Of a stretch of DNA of 64,000 bases, positions 37,881-45,398 are shown one piece after another. A model generated the notes under the pieces. That model ran no database searches. It was not told the DNA's origin and saw only the letters and a list, made by a program, of their open reading frames with translations. The DNA lies in assembly GCF_049650445.1 (NCBI RefSeq), contig NZ_JBASAD010000037.1:83330-147329 (forward strand), read 5' to 3'. Source of the DNA: Castellaniella sp049650445. GTDB taxonomy: Bacteria > Pseudomonadota > Gammaproteobacteria > Burkholderiales > Burkholderiaceae_B. Each line of letters begins with the position of its first letter. Position 1 is the first letter of the stretch. A program made the position numbers and the translations under genes.

Positions 37881-39134
37881 TCAGCCGCCGTTCGTCGCCA
37901 GTTCGCGTTCCAGCACTTTGGGGTTGTCCCGCCAGCGCTCCAGCCATTCCTGGGCTACGTCGCCCGGATAGACGTCCTCCACGCCATCGCGCAGCGCATC
38001 CACGATGGCCTTGGCCAGCGCGGCCGGCGCCAGCTTTGGCGGCGGCATGAGCTGGTTCCACTCGTCGTCCACCGGGCCGGGGAAGACGTTGATCACCCGG
38101 ATGCCCGCCGGGCGCATCTCGGCGCGCAGACACTGCGCCAGCGAATAGGCGGCAGCCTTGCTGGCACTGAAGGTGCCTTGCGGGGGAAAATTGGACAAGG
38201 CGTAGATGGACAGGAGGTTGACCCAGGCGGTGGCATTCACCGCCCCGTCGGCCGAGCGGCCCTTGAGCGCGGGACCGAACTCCTGCGCCAGCCGCAGCAG
38301 GCCGAAGTAATTGATGTCCATTTCGGCGCGGGCCACGTCCGTGCCCCGGCGCGAGCCAATGCCATACGTGCGATGCACTTCGGCGTTGTTGATGACGATG
38401 TCGACCTTGCCACCGATCGCGCCCGCCAGTTCCGTGACGCTGCGGCCATCGGTCAGGTCCAGCGGCACCAGCGACACCTGGGGCAGCGCGGTGATCTCGT
38501 CCAGTCCGCCCAGCTTCTTCCAGGGTTCGGCATGGCCGACCCAGACGATCTCGGCGCCCGCCTTGACGAGCGCCCGGACGATGGCCTGCCCGACCTCGGA
38601 CTTGCCATCCGTCACCAGGGCTTTGCGAAACTTCGGATCGCTGGTCATTTCACGCAGCATTTTGTCGTCCGCCATATGCGCACTTCCTTCCATTGGAAAA
38701 CCGATCAGTACGGCCTGCCCCGCACGGTCCAGACGCGCGCCCACCCGCACGCGCCGGGGAGCCGGGCCGACCTCGCCATGCAGATGCACCATCACGGTCG
38801 GACCGGTATCCAGGCGCACGAAGCCGAGTCGCCAGGGCAGCCGTTCGCGAAAGAACAGGTCGTTGCTGTGATGCAGGGTGGTGTCGCTCAGCAACTCGCC
38901 TTCCCCGCTCTGCTCACGCCAGCTCATCTGCGACGACAGGCACTGGACACAGGCCGAGCGCGGCGGATACTGGGTGGTGCCGCACGCGTCGCAGACCTGC
39001 AGTTCGAACCGACCCTCGGCCGCCGCAGCGGTGATGCCCAGCGCCACACGACCACGCGCCCAGGGCGGCAGGTTCATCTGCCGCGTGCGCAGAACCGGAT
39101 TCTTGCGCTTGGGCTTCATCAGAGGCATGGTCAT
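37881..39134 (-). CDS. Fusion of Zn-ribbon/OB-fold (DUF35) and degenerate SDR domain
   Basis: A 417-residue fusion. Residues 20-150 are a DUF35-type acyl-CoA-associated OB fold with a Zn ribbon (Cys48, Cys51, Cys62, Cys65). Residues 168-400 are an SDR fold, but the glycine motif is broken (VTDGKSEVG), NNAG reads NNAE, and the catalytic Tyr is Phe322 (FSASK) while Ser309 and Lys326 remain. Oxidoreductase activity is therefore doubtful. DUF35 proteins partner thiolase-fold enzymes; its start overlaps the stop of the thiolase-like gene (ATGA), which makes a complex of the two likely, as in the ChsH2-Ltp2 retro-aldolase of steroid catabolism. Confidence 0.85.
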   Translation of the reverse strand: MTMPLMKPKRKNPVLRTRQMNLPPWARGRVALGITAAAAEGRFELQVCDACGTTQYPPRSACVQCLSSQMSWREQSGEGELLSDTTLHHSNDLFFRERLPWRLGFVRLDTGPTVMVHLHGEVGPAPRRVRVGARLDRAGQAVLIGFPMEGSAHMADDKMLREMTSDPKFRKALVTDGKSEVGQAIVRALVKAGAEIVWVGHAEPWKKLGGLDEITALPQVSLVPLDLTDGRSVTELAGAIGGKVDIVINNAEVHRTYGIGSRRGTDVARAEMDINYFGLLRLAQEFGPALKGRSADGAVNATAWVNLLSIYALSNFPPQGTFSASKAAAYSLAQCLRAEMRPAGIRVINVFPGPVDDEWNQLMPPPKLAPAALAKAIVDALRDGVEDVYPGDVAQEWLERWRDNPKVLERELATNGG

Positions 39135-40297
39135 TCGCTGCTCCCGAGAATCACCGCGCCCGTACAGAGGCAGCGGTCGTACGTCACCATGCCGAACCCC
39201 GTGACCAGGCCCAGACGGGCGTCCTGCACGGCGCGTTCGCCGGCCTGGCCCGTCAACTGCCGGATCGACTCCGTCATCCCCATGAACCCGCCTGCCGCGC
39301 CGGGCTGGCCGCTGGACAGTTGCCCGCCGCTGGTGTTGTTGGGGAAACTGCCGTCATACGTGAGGGTATGGGCGCGCACGAAGTCCGGGCCCTCGCCCTT
39401 TGCGCAGAAACCCAGATCCTCGAACTGCATCATCACGATGACGGGATAGTCGTCATAGGTGTGAACGAAATCAATGTCGTTCGGACTGGCGTCGGCCTGC
39501 GCATACAGTTCATCGCGATCCCTGAGCCAGCCGCCGCGCACCATGACGGGGTCCTCGGCATAGGCGTTGTGGCGTTCGATCGCGCCCCGCACCAGCGCAT
39601 GCGCCAGCCCCAGATCGCGTGCACGCTCGGCGCTCATCACCAGGAACGCCTCGGCGCCCGCGCAAGGCATCACGCAATCGAACAGATGCAAGGGGTCGGC
39701 GATGGGACGCGCCGCCATGTATTCTTCGATCGTCAGCGGCTTCTTGAACAATGCGTTGGGGTTGCGCAGCGCATTGTGCCGCTGCGCCACCGCGATGCGG
39801 CCGAAGTCCTCGCGCCGGGCGCCGTACTGACGCATGTAGTGCGCGGTGATCAGGGCGAAGACGGAATTCGGTCCGCCCGAGCCATAGGGATAGGTGGCGT
39901 CGCGCGAAAAGTCGCTGAAGGCGCCCAATGTCTGCCGGAACGAATCCACGTGATTGGTGTCCGCCGCCACGCAAGCCACCACGTCGGCGTCGCCCGCCTG
40001 CACGGCGCGCGCCGCGCGCCGCAGGCACATCACGCCGGCCGCACCGCCCGTGGGCACGTGATCGAGCCAGCGCGGCGACAGCCCCAGGTGCTGGGTGACG
40101 CCGACCGCCGTGTCCGGCACGAGCGAAAAACTCGACAGGCACAGCCCGTCGATCGCGTCCTTGTCGATTCCGCTCTGCTCGACCAGCGCCCGCACGGCCT
40201 GCCCGAGAAACCAGTGCGCGCCCTCGGTGGAAAAGCGCTGATAAGGCACGGTGACGGGCACGGCCACGGCCACGCCGGCATAACCCTGGCGCGCCAT
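39131..40297 (-). CDS. SCP2-type thiolase-fold protein lacking Cys and His, probable retro-aldolase
   Basis: A 388-residue thiolase superfamily protein (SCP2/lipid-transfer subfamily). The nucleophile position reads TGGAAG (Gly85 where thiolases have Cys), and the GHP motif reads GQPGAAGG, so the general-base His is Gln. Standard thiolysis is not expected. In bacterial steroid catabolism Ltp2, a related Cys-less protein paired with a DUF35 domain, cleaves a tertiary 3-hydroxyacyl-CoA by retro-aldol reaction. Start ATG at 40297 has GGAGG nine nt upstream; the longer open frame running into iorB is unconserved. Probably cleaves a tertiary beta-hydroxyacyl-CoA here. Confidence 0.85.
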   Translation of the reverse strand: MARQGYAGVAVAVPVTVPYQRFSTEGAHWFLGQAVRALVEQSGIDKDAIDGLCLSSFSLVPDTAVGVTQHLGLSPRWLDHVPTGGAAGVMCLRRAARAVQAGDADVVACVAADTNHVDSFRQTLGAFSDFSRDATYPYGSGGPNSVFALITAHYMRQYGARREDFGRIAVAQRHNALRNPNALFKKPLTIEEYMAARPIADPLHLFDCVMPCAGAEAFLVMSAERARDLGLAHALVRGAIERHNAYAEDPVMVRGGWLRDRDELYAQADASPNDIDFVHTYDDYPVIVMMQFEDLGFCAKGEGPDFVRAHTLTYDGSFPNNTSGGQLSSGQPGAAGGFMGMTESIRQLTGQAGERAVQDARLGLVTGFGMVTYDRCLCTGAVILGSSE

Positions 40298-40343
40298 CAG
40301 GTCCGCCCTCCGCGCCCCGGCGGCGTGAGGATGATCCAAACTT

Positions 40344-41900
40344 TCATGAGAACAGGCCCTCGGTGGAAAATCCGTGTCGCGCCAGGCTGTCACGCAGCCG
40401 GCGACCATGCTCGTCGGCCAGCGCCGCGTCGCGCAAATCCCGCAACGTGGCCGGCGCCATCACACGGGCATCGCGACCAAGTACGGTCATCAGCACCTCG
40501 TAATTGCGCAGGCCGCGCATATGCGTGTCGCTGTAGCCCTTGACCAGAGTCTGGCATTTCGCCACCTCCAGCGCCAGCAGCGGATTGATGGCGGCGGTTT
40601 CTTTCAGATGCCGCAACCAGGCTTCGATGCGCCCGGTTTCCAGCGCGTAGCGCAGCGTCGTGCGGCGCCAGCGGCCCCAGCGCGCCAGCACGTACAACAG
40701 CAGATAGCCCCGGAGCGAACTGGTCCTGATGACCCGGCCGCTGCGGGTGAAGTACGCCACCAGACGGTGCACGGCATGCGGCCGGGCGAGCCAGCGCCCC
40801 AGGCCCGCAGGCAGCGTCTCGCAGATTTCCTCGATGCGCGGGTGCATGAATTCGGCAATGTCCAGGACCTGCGCGTCGCCGGCACGCACTTCGTCGCGAA
40901 CCCGCTCGAAGCGGCTGCCCCGGATCTTCAGATCGGCGACCCGGATCGTGTCTTCATAGGACATCCACAGCGCCAGATGGCGCGCGGCCTCGCGCAGCAA
41001 TTCGGGAGTATCGCCCCCCGGAGCACTCGCCAGGGCATCCAGACGGTCCAGATACAGCCCGGCATAGTCCGGGTCCTGATAATCGACGAGCCGGCGAATG
41101 CCTTCGACGGCGATTTCCCGGACGGACTCCGGGTAGCCCTGCGCGCGGCTCACCAGCGCGGCGACCTTGGGGTGACGGGGTGACGGGGCTGCGGGCGGCT
41201 CGACCGCCCGCGCGGGGGTCGTGTTTTCTTCCCCACGCGCCCGGACAGTCGGGCGCCCGGCGCTTTCGGAGCGCATGTCCTGCGCGTGATCATGGCCGAC
41301 CGAGAAAGCCTGCAGGCTTTGCTTGACGCCGACGCCGCCGCGCTCGATGGCTTCTTCGAACTGGCGGCGGCTGAACGGCAGGACGCCGGCACCGCTCAGA
41401 GCGCCGAACAGCACCGCGCTGACCACGCTGCCCGCACGCTCGGCGGCCTCGGCCATGTCAAAGCTGATGAAACGCCGCGCCGCACGGCGCGTCTGACGCA
41501 GCAGCAGTTCACTGTCGACACGACCGTCGCCCAGCGCAGACTTCTCAGTGATGGAATAGACGCGATGAGAGGAAGTGACCAGCGTCGTGCGATCCGGGGT
41601 GACGAGGCCGCGCTGCACCGCGCGGCCGGCCTCCATCAGTTCGGACGCGAGCACGACGTCCACGTCGCCAGGCATCGGCGCCTGGGCCAGCACCGGGGTC
41701 CGGGCGTCCGGCGCGTCGGCGCCAGGAAACAGTTCGACGTAATAGATCGTGGCACCGGTGCGCTGCGCGACCCCTGGCACCGAGGTGGTCTGGGCGAACC
41801 AGCCGTTTTCCTCGCCCAGATCCACGATCCAGTCGGCAAGCACGCCACCACCCTCGCCGCCCATGGCGAGAATGGCGATCTTGATAGGCTCGGAATACAC
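40344..41900 (-). CDS. iorB: Indolepyruvate-type 2-oxoacid:ferredoxin oxidoreductase, beta subunit
   Basis: About 518 residues. Residues 1-190 are the IorB/POR-gamma domain (IKIAILAMGGEGGGVLADWIVDLGE; TTSVPGVAQRTGATIYYVE). After an acidic/Pro-rich linker (about 195-235) residues 240-518 form a helical C-terminal domain seen in long IorB proteins. GTG at 41900 with CGGAGG seven nt upstream was chosen; an ATG at 41939 overlapping iorA is possible. Works with IorA to decarboxylate an aryl 2-oxoacid to an acyl-CoA with ferredoxin as acceptor. Confidence 0.88.
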   Translation of the reverse strand: MYSEPIKIAILAMGGEGGGVLADWIVDLGEENGWFAQTTSVPGVAQRTGATIYYVELFPGADAPDARTPVLAQAPMPGDVDVVLASELMEAGRAVQRGLVTPDRTTLVTSSHRVYSITEKSALGDGRVDSELLLRQTRRAARRFISFDMAEAAERAGSVVSAVLFGALSGAGVLPFSRRQFEEAIERGGVGVKQSLQAFSVGHDHAQDMRSESAGRPTVRARGEENTTPARAVEPPAAPSPRHPKVAALVSRAQGYPESVREIAVEGIRRLVDYQDPDYAGLYLDRLDALASAPGGDTPELLREAARHLALWMSYEDTIRVADLKIRGSRFERVRDEVRAGDAQVLDIAEFMHPRIEEICETLPAGLGRWLARPHAVHRLVAYFTRSGRVIRTSSLRGYLLLYVLARWGRWRRTTLRYALETGRIEAWLRHLKETAAINPLLALEVAKCQTLVKGYSDTHMRGLRNYEVLMTVLGRDARVMAPATLRDLRDAALADEHGRRLRDSLARHGFSTEGLFS

Positions 41901-41928
41901 AGCGGTGCCTCCGGGGGGGGTAAGAGGT

Positions 41929-44151
41929 TCAGAACGCATACTTGGCCCGACGTCTGGCCTCGCCGCGCTGCAGCCAGGCGATCACGGTCGTGCGCAGCCG
42001 GTGCCGCAGCCGGTCCCAGCGCGTGGGATTGCTGATGATGCTGGCGCGGAAGAACGACGGACACAGCACCGCCGCATGCGCGACTTCGCCGCAATGGCCG
42101 CAGCCCACGCAACTGTCCATCACGGCAGTCACCGGATCCTGACGCAAGGGGTCGGGATTGTCCTTGATCGTGAGCGACGGGCAGCCCGACAGCCGGATGC
42201 AGGAGTGATCCCCGGTGCAGGTATCGGGGTCCACCCCAAAGCGTTCACGCACCACGCGCCGGCCTGCGGCGACCGCCTTGCGCACCAGCGGCTTCTCGCG
42301 CCGCTGCTTGTTGAGCATGCATTCGCTCTGCGCAATCAAGACCTTGGGGCCCGGCTTCGAGGTGGTCAGGGCTTCGCGCAGCGCACCGGTCATCGCCTTG
42401 AGGTCATACGTGCGCTGCAGCGTGCGGACCCACTTGACGCCAACGCCCCGGACGGCCGATTCGATCGCGTGGCCCGTGCTGCGAGTGGGATTGTGTGCAT
42501 GACTCGACAGAATATCCTGACCGCCGGTGGCTGCGGTGTAGTCGTTGTCGACGATGATGGTCAGGTTGTCGCTCTGGTTGAAGACGGCATTGGCCACGCC
42601 GCTGGTCAGCCCGTTGTGCCAGAAGCCGCCATCGCCCATGATGGAAATGGCGCGCCGGGCCGCCGGGGTGCCACCCGGCGCCACATTGAAGGCCGATGCG
42701 CTGGCGGCCCCCAGGCCGTAACCCATGGTCGTGCTGCCCAGATTGAAGGGCGGCAGGATCGAGAACAACTGGCAGCCGATGTCGGCGCTGATGTGATGCG
42801 TGCCCAGTTCGCGCTCGACCAGCTTGATCGCCGTGAAGACCGGCCGTTCGGGGCAACCCGTGCACAGGCCCGGCGGGCGCGGCAGCACCGTCTGTTCCAG
42901 CGGCGGCAGCACCTCGTCCGGCACGTCGACCGCGGATTCGACGGTCGCAAGCCGGGCCATCGCAGGCTCGACCGTCGCGGCCTGAGCCGGCACGTGCTGG
43001 ACCTGCCCGGATTCGGGTTGAAGCACGCCGTACTGTTCCAGGAATGCGCGCACGCCCCCGCACACGGTGGCCGTGTTGTATTCGCCGGCCAGCGGCAGCA
43101 CGTCCTTGCCATGCAGGGCGGTGGGCAGTCCGAGCCGGCGCAGGATGTCCGCCACGTTCTGCTCGATGAAATTGGGCTGTCCCTCTTCCAGGATCAGCAA
43201 TGCGCGCCGGCCCTGACAGAAACGTTCGAACTCGGCGTCCACCAGCGGGTAAGCCACGTTCATCACATACAGAGGAATCCTGGAATCGCCATGGACGTTG
43301 GCCAGCCCCAGGCGCTGCAAGGCCCGGATCAGGGCGTTGTAGAGACCACCCTGGAGGGCGATGCCAACGTCGGCCGCGTCCTCGAAGAAGAATTCATTGA
43401 GGCCGCGTTCCTGGATGAAGCGCACTGCCGCAGGCCAGCGCTGCTGCACTTTTTCACGCTCGTGCAGAAAGCTGGCGGGCGGCAGCACGATCCGGTCGAC
43501 GTCGCGCACCGGGTTTTCGAGAGCGTCCTTGACCGTGAAGGCCGGCGCACGGTTGTCCGAGGCGACGAACTGCCCGTGCAGGTGACAGGAGCGGATGCGC
43601 ACCTGCAGCATGACCGGCGTGTGGCTGGCCTCGGACAGGTCGAAGCCGTCCTTGACCGCCTGCACGATGCAAGGCAGGTTCGGGCGCGGGTCCAGCAGCC
43701 ACATCTGGGACTTCATCGCAAAAGCGTGACTGCGCTCCTGCATGATCGAGGAGCCCTCGCCGTAGTCCTCGCCCACGATCACCAGCGCACCGCCCGTCAC
43801 ACCGCCCGAGGCCAGGTTCGCCAGCGCGTCCGAGGCCACATTGGTGCCCACCGTGGCCTTGAACGTGACCGCGCCGCGCAGCGGGTAGTTCACCGACGCG
43901 GACAGCGTCGCGGCGGCCGTGGCCTCACTGGCGCTGTTCTCGAAACGGATGCCGTATCCGGCCAGAATGTCCTGGGCATCCGCGAGCACGTCCATCAGGT
44001 GCGAAATCGGCGCCCCTTGATAGCCTGCGATATAGGCTACGCCGGATTCAAGCAAGGCCTTGGTGACGGCGAGAATGCCTTCTCCGCGAAAGACCTCTCC
44101 TTCCGACAACCGCAGTTTCTCGACTTCAGCGACGAATGACCGTTCCGCCAT
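41929..44151 (-). CDS. iorA: Indolepyruvate-type 2-oxoacid:ferredoxin oxidoreductase, alpha subunit
   Basis: A 740-residue IorA-type subunit: N-terminal pyrimidine-binding domain (EGILAVTKALLESGVAYIAG), a ThDP-binding block (GDGGFWHNGL ending at DNDYTAATGGQ), and a C-terminal ferredoxin region. The second cluster has four Cys (CVGCGHC, then CP), but the first reads CTGDHSC, with Asp where the second Cys is expected, as in Asp-ligated 4Fe-4S ferredoxins. The ATG at 44151 has GGAG six nt upstream. Candidate substrates are indole-3-pyruvate or, from context, isatinate (2-aminophenylglyoxylate). First gene of a five-gene operon. Confidence 0.9.
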   Translation of the reverse strand: MAERSFVAEVEKLRLSEGEVFRGEGILAVTKALLESGVAYIAGYQGAPISHLMDVLADAQDILAGYGIRFENSASEATAAATLSASVNYPLRGAVTFKATVGTNVASDALANLASGGVTGGALVIVGEDYGEGSSIMQERSHAFAMKSQMWLLDPRPNLPCIVQAVKDGFDLSEASHTPVMLQVRIRSCHLHGQFVASDNRAPAFTVKDALENPVRDVDRIVLPPASFLHEREKVQQRWPAAVRFIQERGLNEFFFEDAADVGIALQGGLYNALIRALQRLGLANVHGDSRIPLYVMNVAYPLVDAEFERFCQGRRALLILEEGQPNFIEQNVADILRRLGLPTALHGKDVLPLAGEYNTATVCGGVRAFLEQYGVLQPESGQVQHVPAQAATVEPAMARLATVESAVDVPDEVLPPLEQTVLPRPPGLCTGCPERPVFTAIKLVERELGTHHISADIGCQLFSILPPFNLGSTTMGYGLGAASASAFNVAPGGTPAARRAISIMGDGGFWHNGLTSGVANAVFNQSDNLTIIVDNDYTAATGGQDILSSHAHNPTRSTGHAIESAVRGVGVKWVRTLQRTYDLKAMTGALREALTTSKPGPKVLIAQSECMLNKQRREKPLVRKAVAAGRRVVRERFGVDPDTCTGDHSCIRLSGCPSLTIKDNPDPLRQDPVTAVMDSCVGCGHCGEVAHAAVLCPSFFRASIISNPTRWDRLRHRLRTTVIAWLQRGEARRRAKYAF

Positions 44152-44212
44152 GGCATGCTCCAGAACCGTGGATACGCTGCCCCGTGAAGGGGGGAGCGCT
44201 TGAGCCAATTAT

Positions 44213-44241
44213 AATTTAGAAGTGAATATATTCATTGTCAT
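44213..44241 (-). promoter_or_regulatory. Promoter of the iorA operon with MarR-like palindrome in the spacer
   Basis: On the minus strand ATGACA (44241-44236), a 17-bp spacer and TAAATT (44218-44213), about 60 bp before iorA. The spacer contains the perfect palindrome TGAATATATTCA (44223-44234), which would let a dimeric MarR protein block RNA polymerase. The divergent MarR gene starts 90 bp away. Confidence 0.7.
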
Positions 44242-44330
44242 GATTTACCCTAGGTTGAGCGTCGATCACCGCCGGAGAGGCTTAGAATTGAGGCCGCCGG
44301 CCACAGAGCGCCTCACGCTTCAGGAACCAG

Positions 44331-44831
44331 ATGTCAAATCTCATCGAACCCAGCCAGCCCGCAGCGCCCAGCTTTGTCGAAGGCTATCTGCCCGCCCTGC
44401 TGGCGCGGGCCAGCCAGCTCATCTCGGGGGAATTCCATCAGGTCGCGCGCGAGCATGGCTTTTCCATCTCCGAATGGCGTGTGATGGCCTCGCTGGCCAA
44501 CGGCAATCTGATCAGCATCGGCGATCTGGCCCAACTCACGGTGACCAAGCAGCCCACCATCACCCGCCTGCTGGACCGCATGGAATCCAAAGGCCAGGTC
44601 GAACGGGTTCCCCATCCGAGCGATCGACGCATCACGCTGGTGCACATCACCCCTGAAGGCGCACGGACGATCCGGCACCTCATCGAACTGGCCCGGGAAC
44701 ACGAACACCGGGTCCTGGAACCCTTCGGGCTCGCGCGTGCCGAGGAACTGAAGAAAACACTGCATCAGATCATCAAGCTGCACACCGTCCAGCCGGACGG
44801 GGACACGCCCGCAGAGACCCGCGACGACTGA
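44331..44831 (+). CDS. MarR-family regulator 1
   Basis: A 166-residue winged-helix MarR protein. The recognition region reads TVTKQPTITRLLDRMESKGQVERVPHPSDRRITLVHIT. It is divergent from iorA across 179 bp that hold the palindrome-bearing promoter, so it is the likely local repressor with an aromatic acid or CoA thioester as inducer. It is convergent with MarR gene 2, one base apart. Confidence 0.93.
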   Translation: MSNLIEPSQPAAPSFVEGYLPALLARASQLISGEFHQVAREHGFSISEWRVMASLANGNLISIGDLAQLTVTKQPTITRLLDRMESKGQVERVPHPSDRRITLVHITPEGARTIRHLIELAREHEHRVLEPFGLARAEELKKTLHQIIKLHTVQPDGDTPAETRDD

Positions 44832-44832
44832 T

Positions 44833-45303
44833 TCAATGCTCGGATAGATTCGCGGCCATGTGCCGGAGCGTCTCCATGAGGCGTTCCAGTTCATCGGCGC
44901 TCAGGCCCTGATAACCACGGACGAAGATCCTGCGGGTGGCTTCCTCGATCCGGGCGGCCAGCGCCTCGCCCTCGGCCGTGATCAGGACGTCGATGACGCG
45001 CCCATCCTCGGCGTTGGTGCGCATCTCGACCAGACCCTCCTCGCGCATCCGCTGGAGGATGCGCGTCAAGGTCGAGGGCTTGATGAACACATGCGCGGCC
45101 ACCGTGGAGACGCTGACGATCCCATGCCGGCGCAGAATGAGCAGCACGCGCCGCTGGGGAATATCCGTATTCAGACGCTTGAGCACCCGCTCCAGTTCCT
45201 GCGTGTACAGGGCATGCAGGCGGACCAGCCAATAGAATGGAAACTCGTCGTAGTGGAAGTCCGTGCCTTCCGGAATGAAACGCTGCGGTTCGGTGCCAGC
45301 CAT
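44833..45303 (-). CDS. MarR-family regulator 2
   Basis: A 156-residue MarR protein with HTH STVAAHVFIKPSTLTRILQRM and wing DGRVIDVLITAEG. The ATG at 45303 has AGGAG directly upstream; a longer open frame runs into the ligase gene and is discarded. It follows the 2-aminobenzoate-CoA ligase gene by 95 bp and is probably cotranscribed, suggesting control of that promoter. Different enough from the other two MarR proteins to have separate ligands. Confidence 0.92.
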   Translation of the reverse strand: MAGTEPQRFIPEGTDFHYDEFPFYWLVRLHALYTQELERVLKRLNTDIPQRRVLLILRRHGIVSVSTVAAHVFIKPSTLTRILQRMREEGLVEMRTNAEDGRVIDVLITAEGEALAARIEEATRRIFVRGYQGLSADELERLMETLRHMAANLSEH

Positions 45304-45398
45304 GACTCCTGCCTCAAGCAGACGAGGCCCGCCCCTGGACATGGGCGGCACGCTCTTGCACGCATCATACGGCAAGAGCACGCCGCCCAGAGGACGTT

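Noticed and set aside
37881..40297. Steroid side-chain degradation
   Set aside because: The thiolase/DUF35 pair resembles Ltp2-ChsH2, but no other steroid genes are present and the surrounding genes are indolic or aminobenzoate-type.
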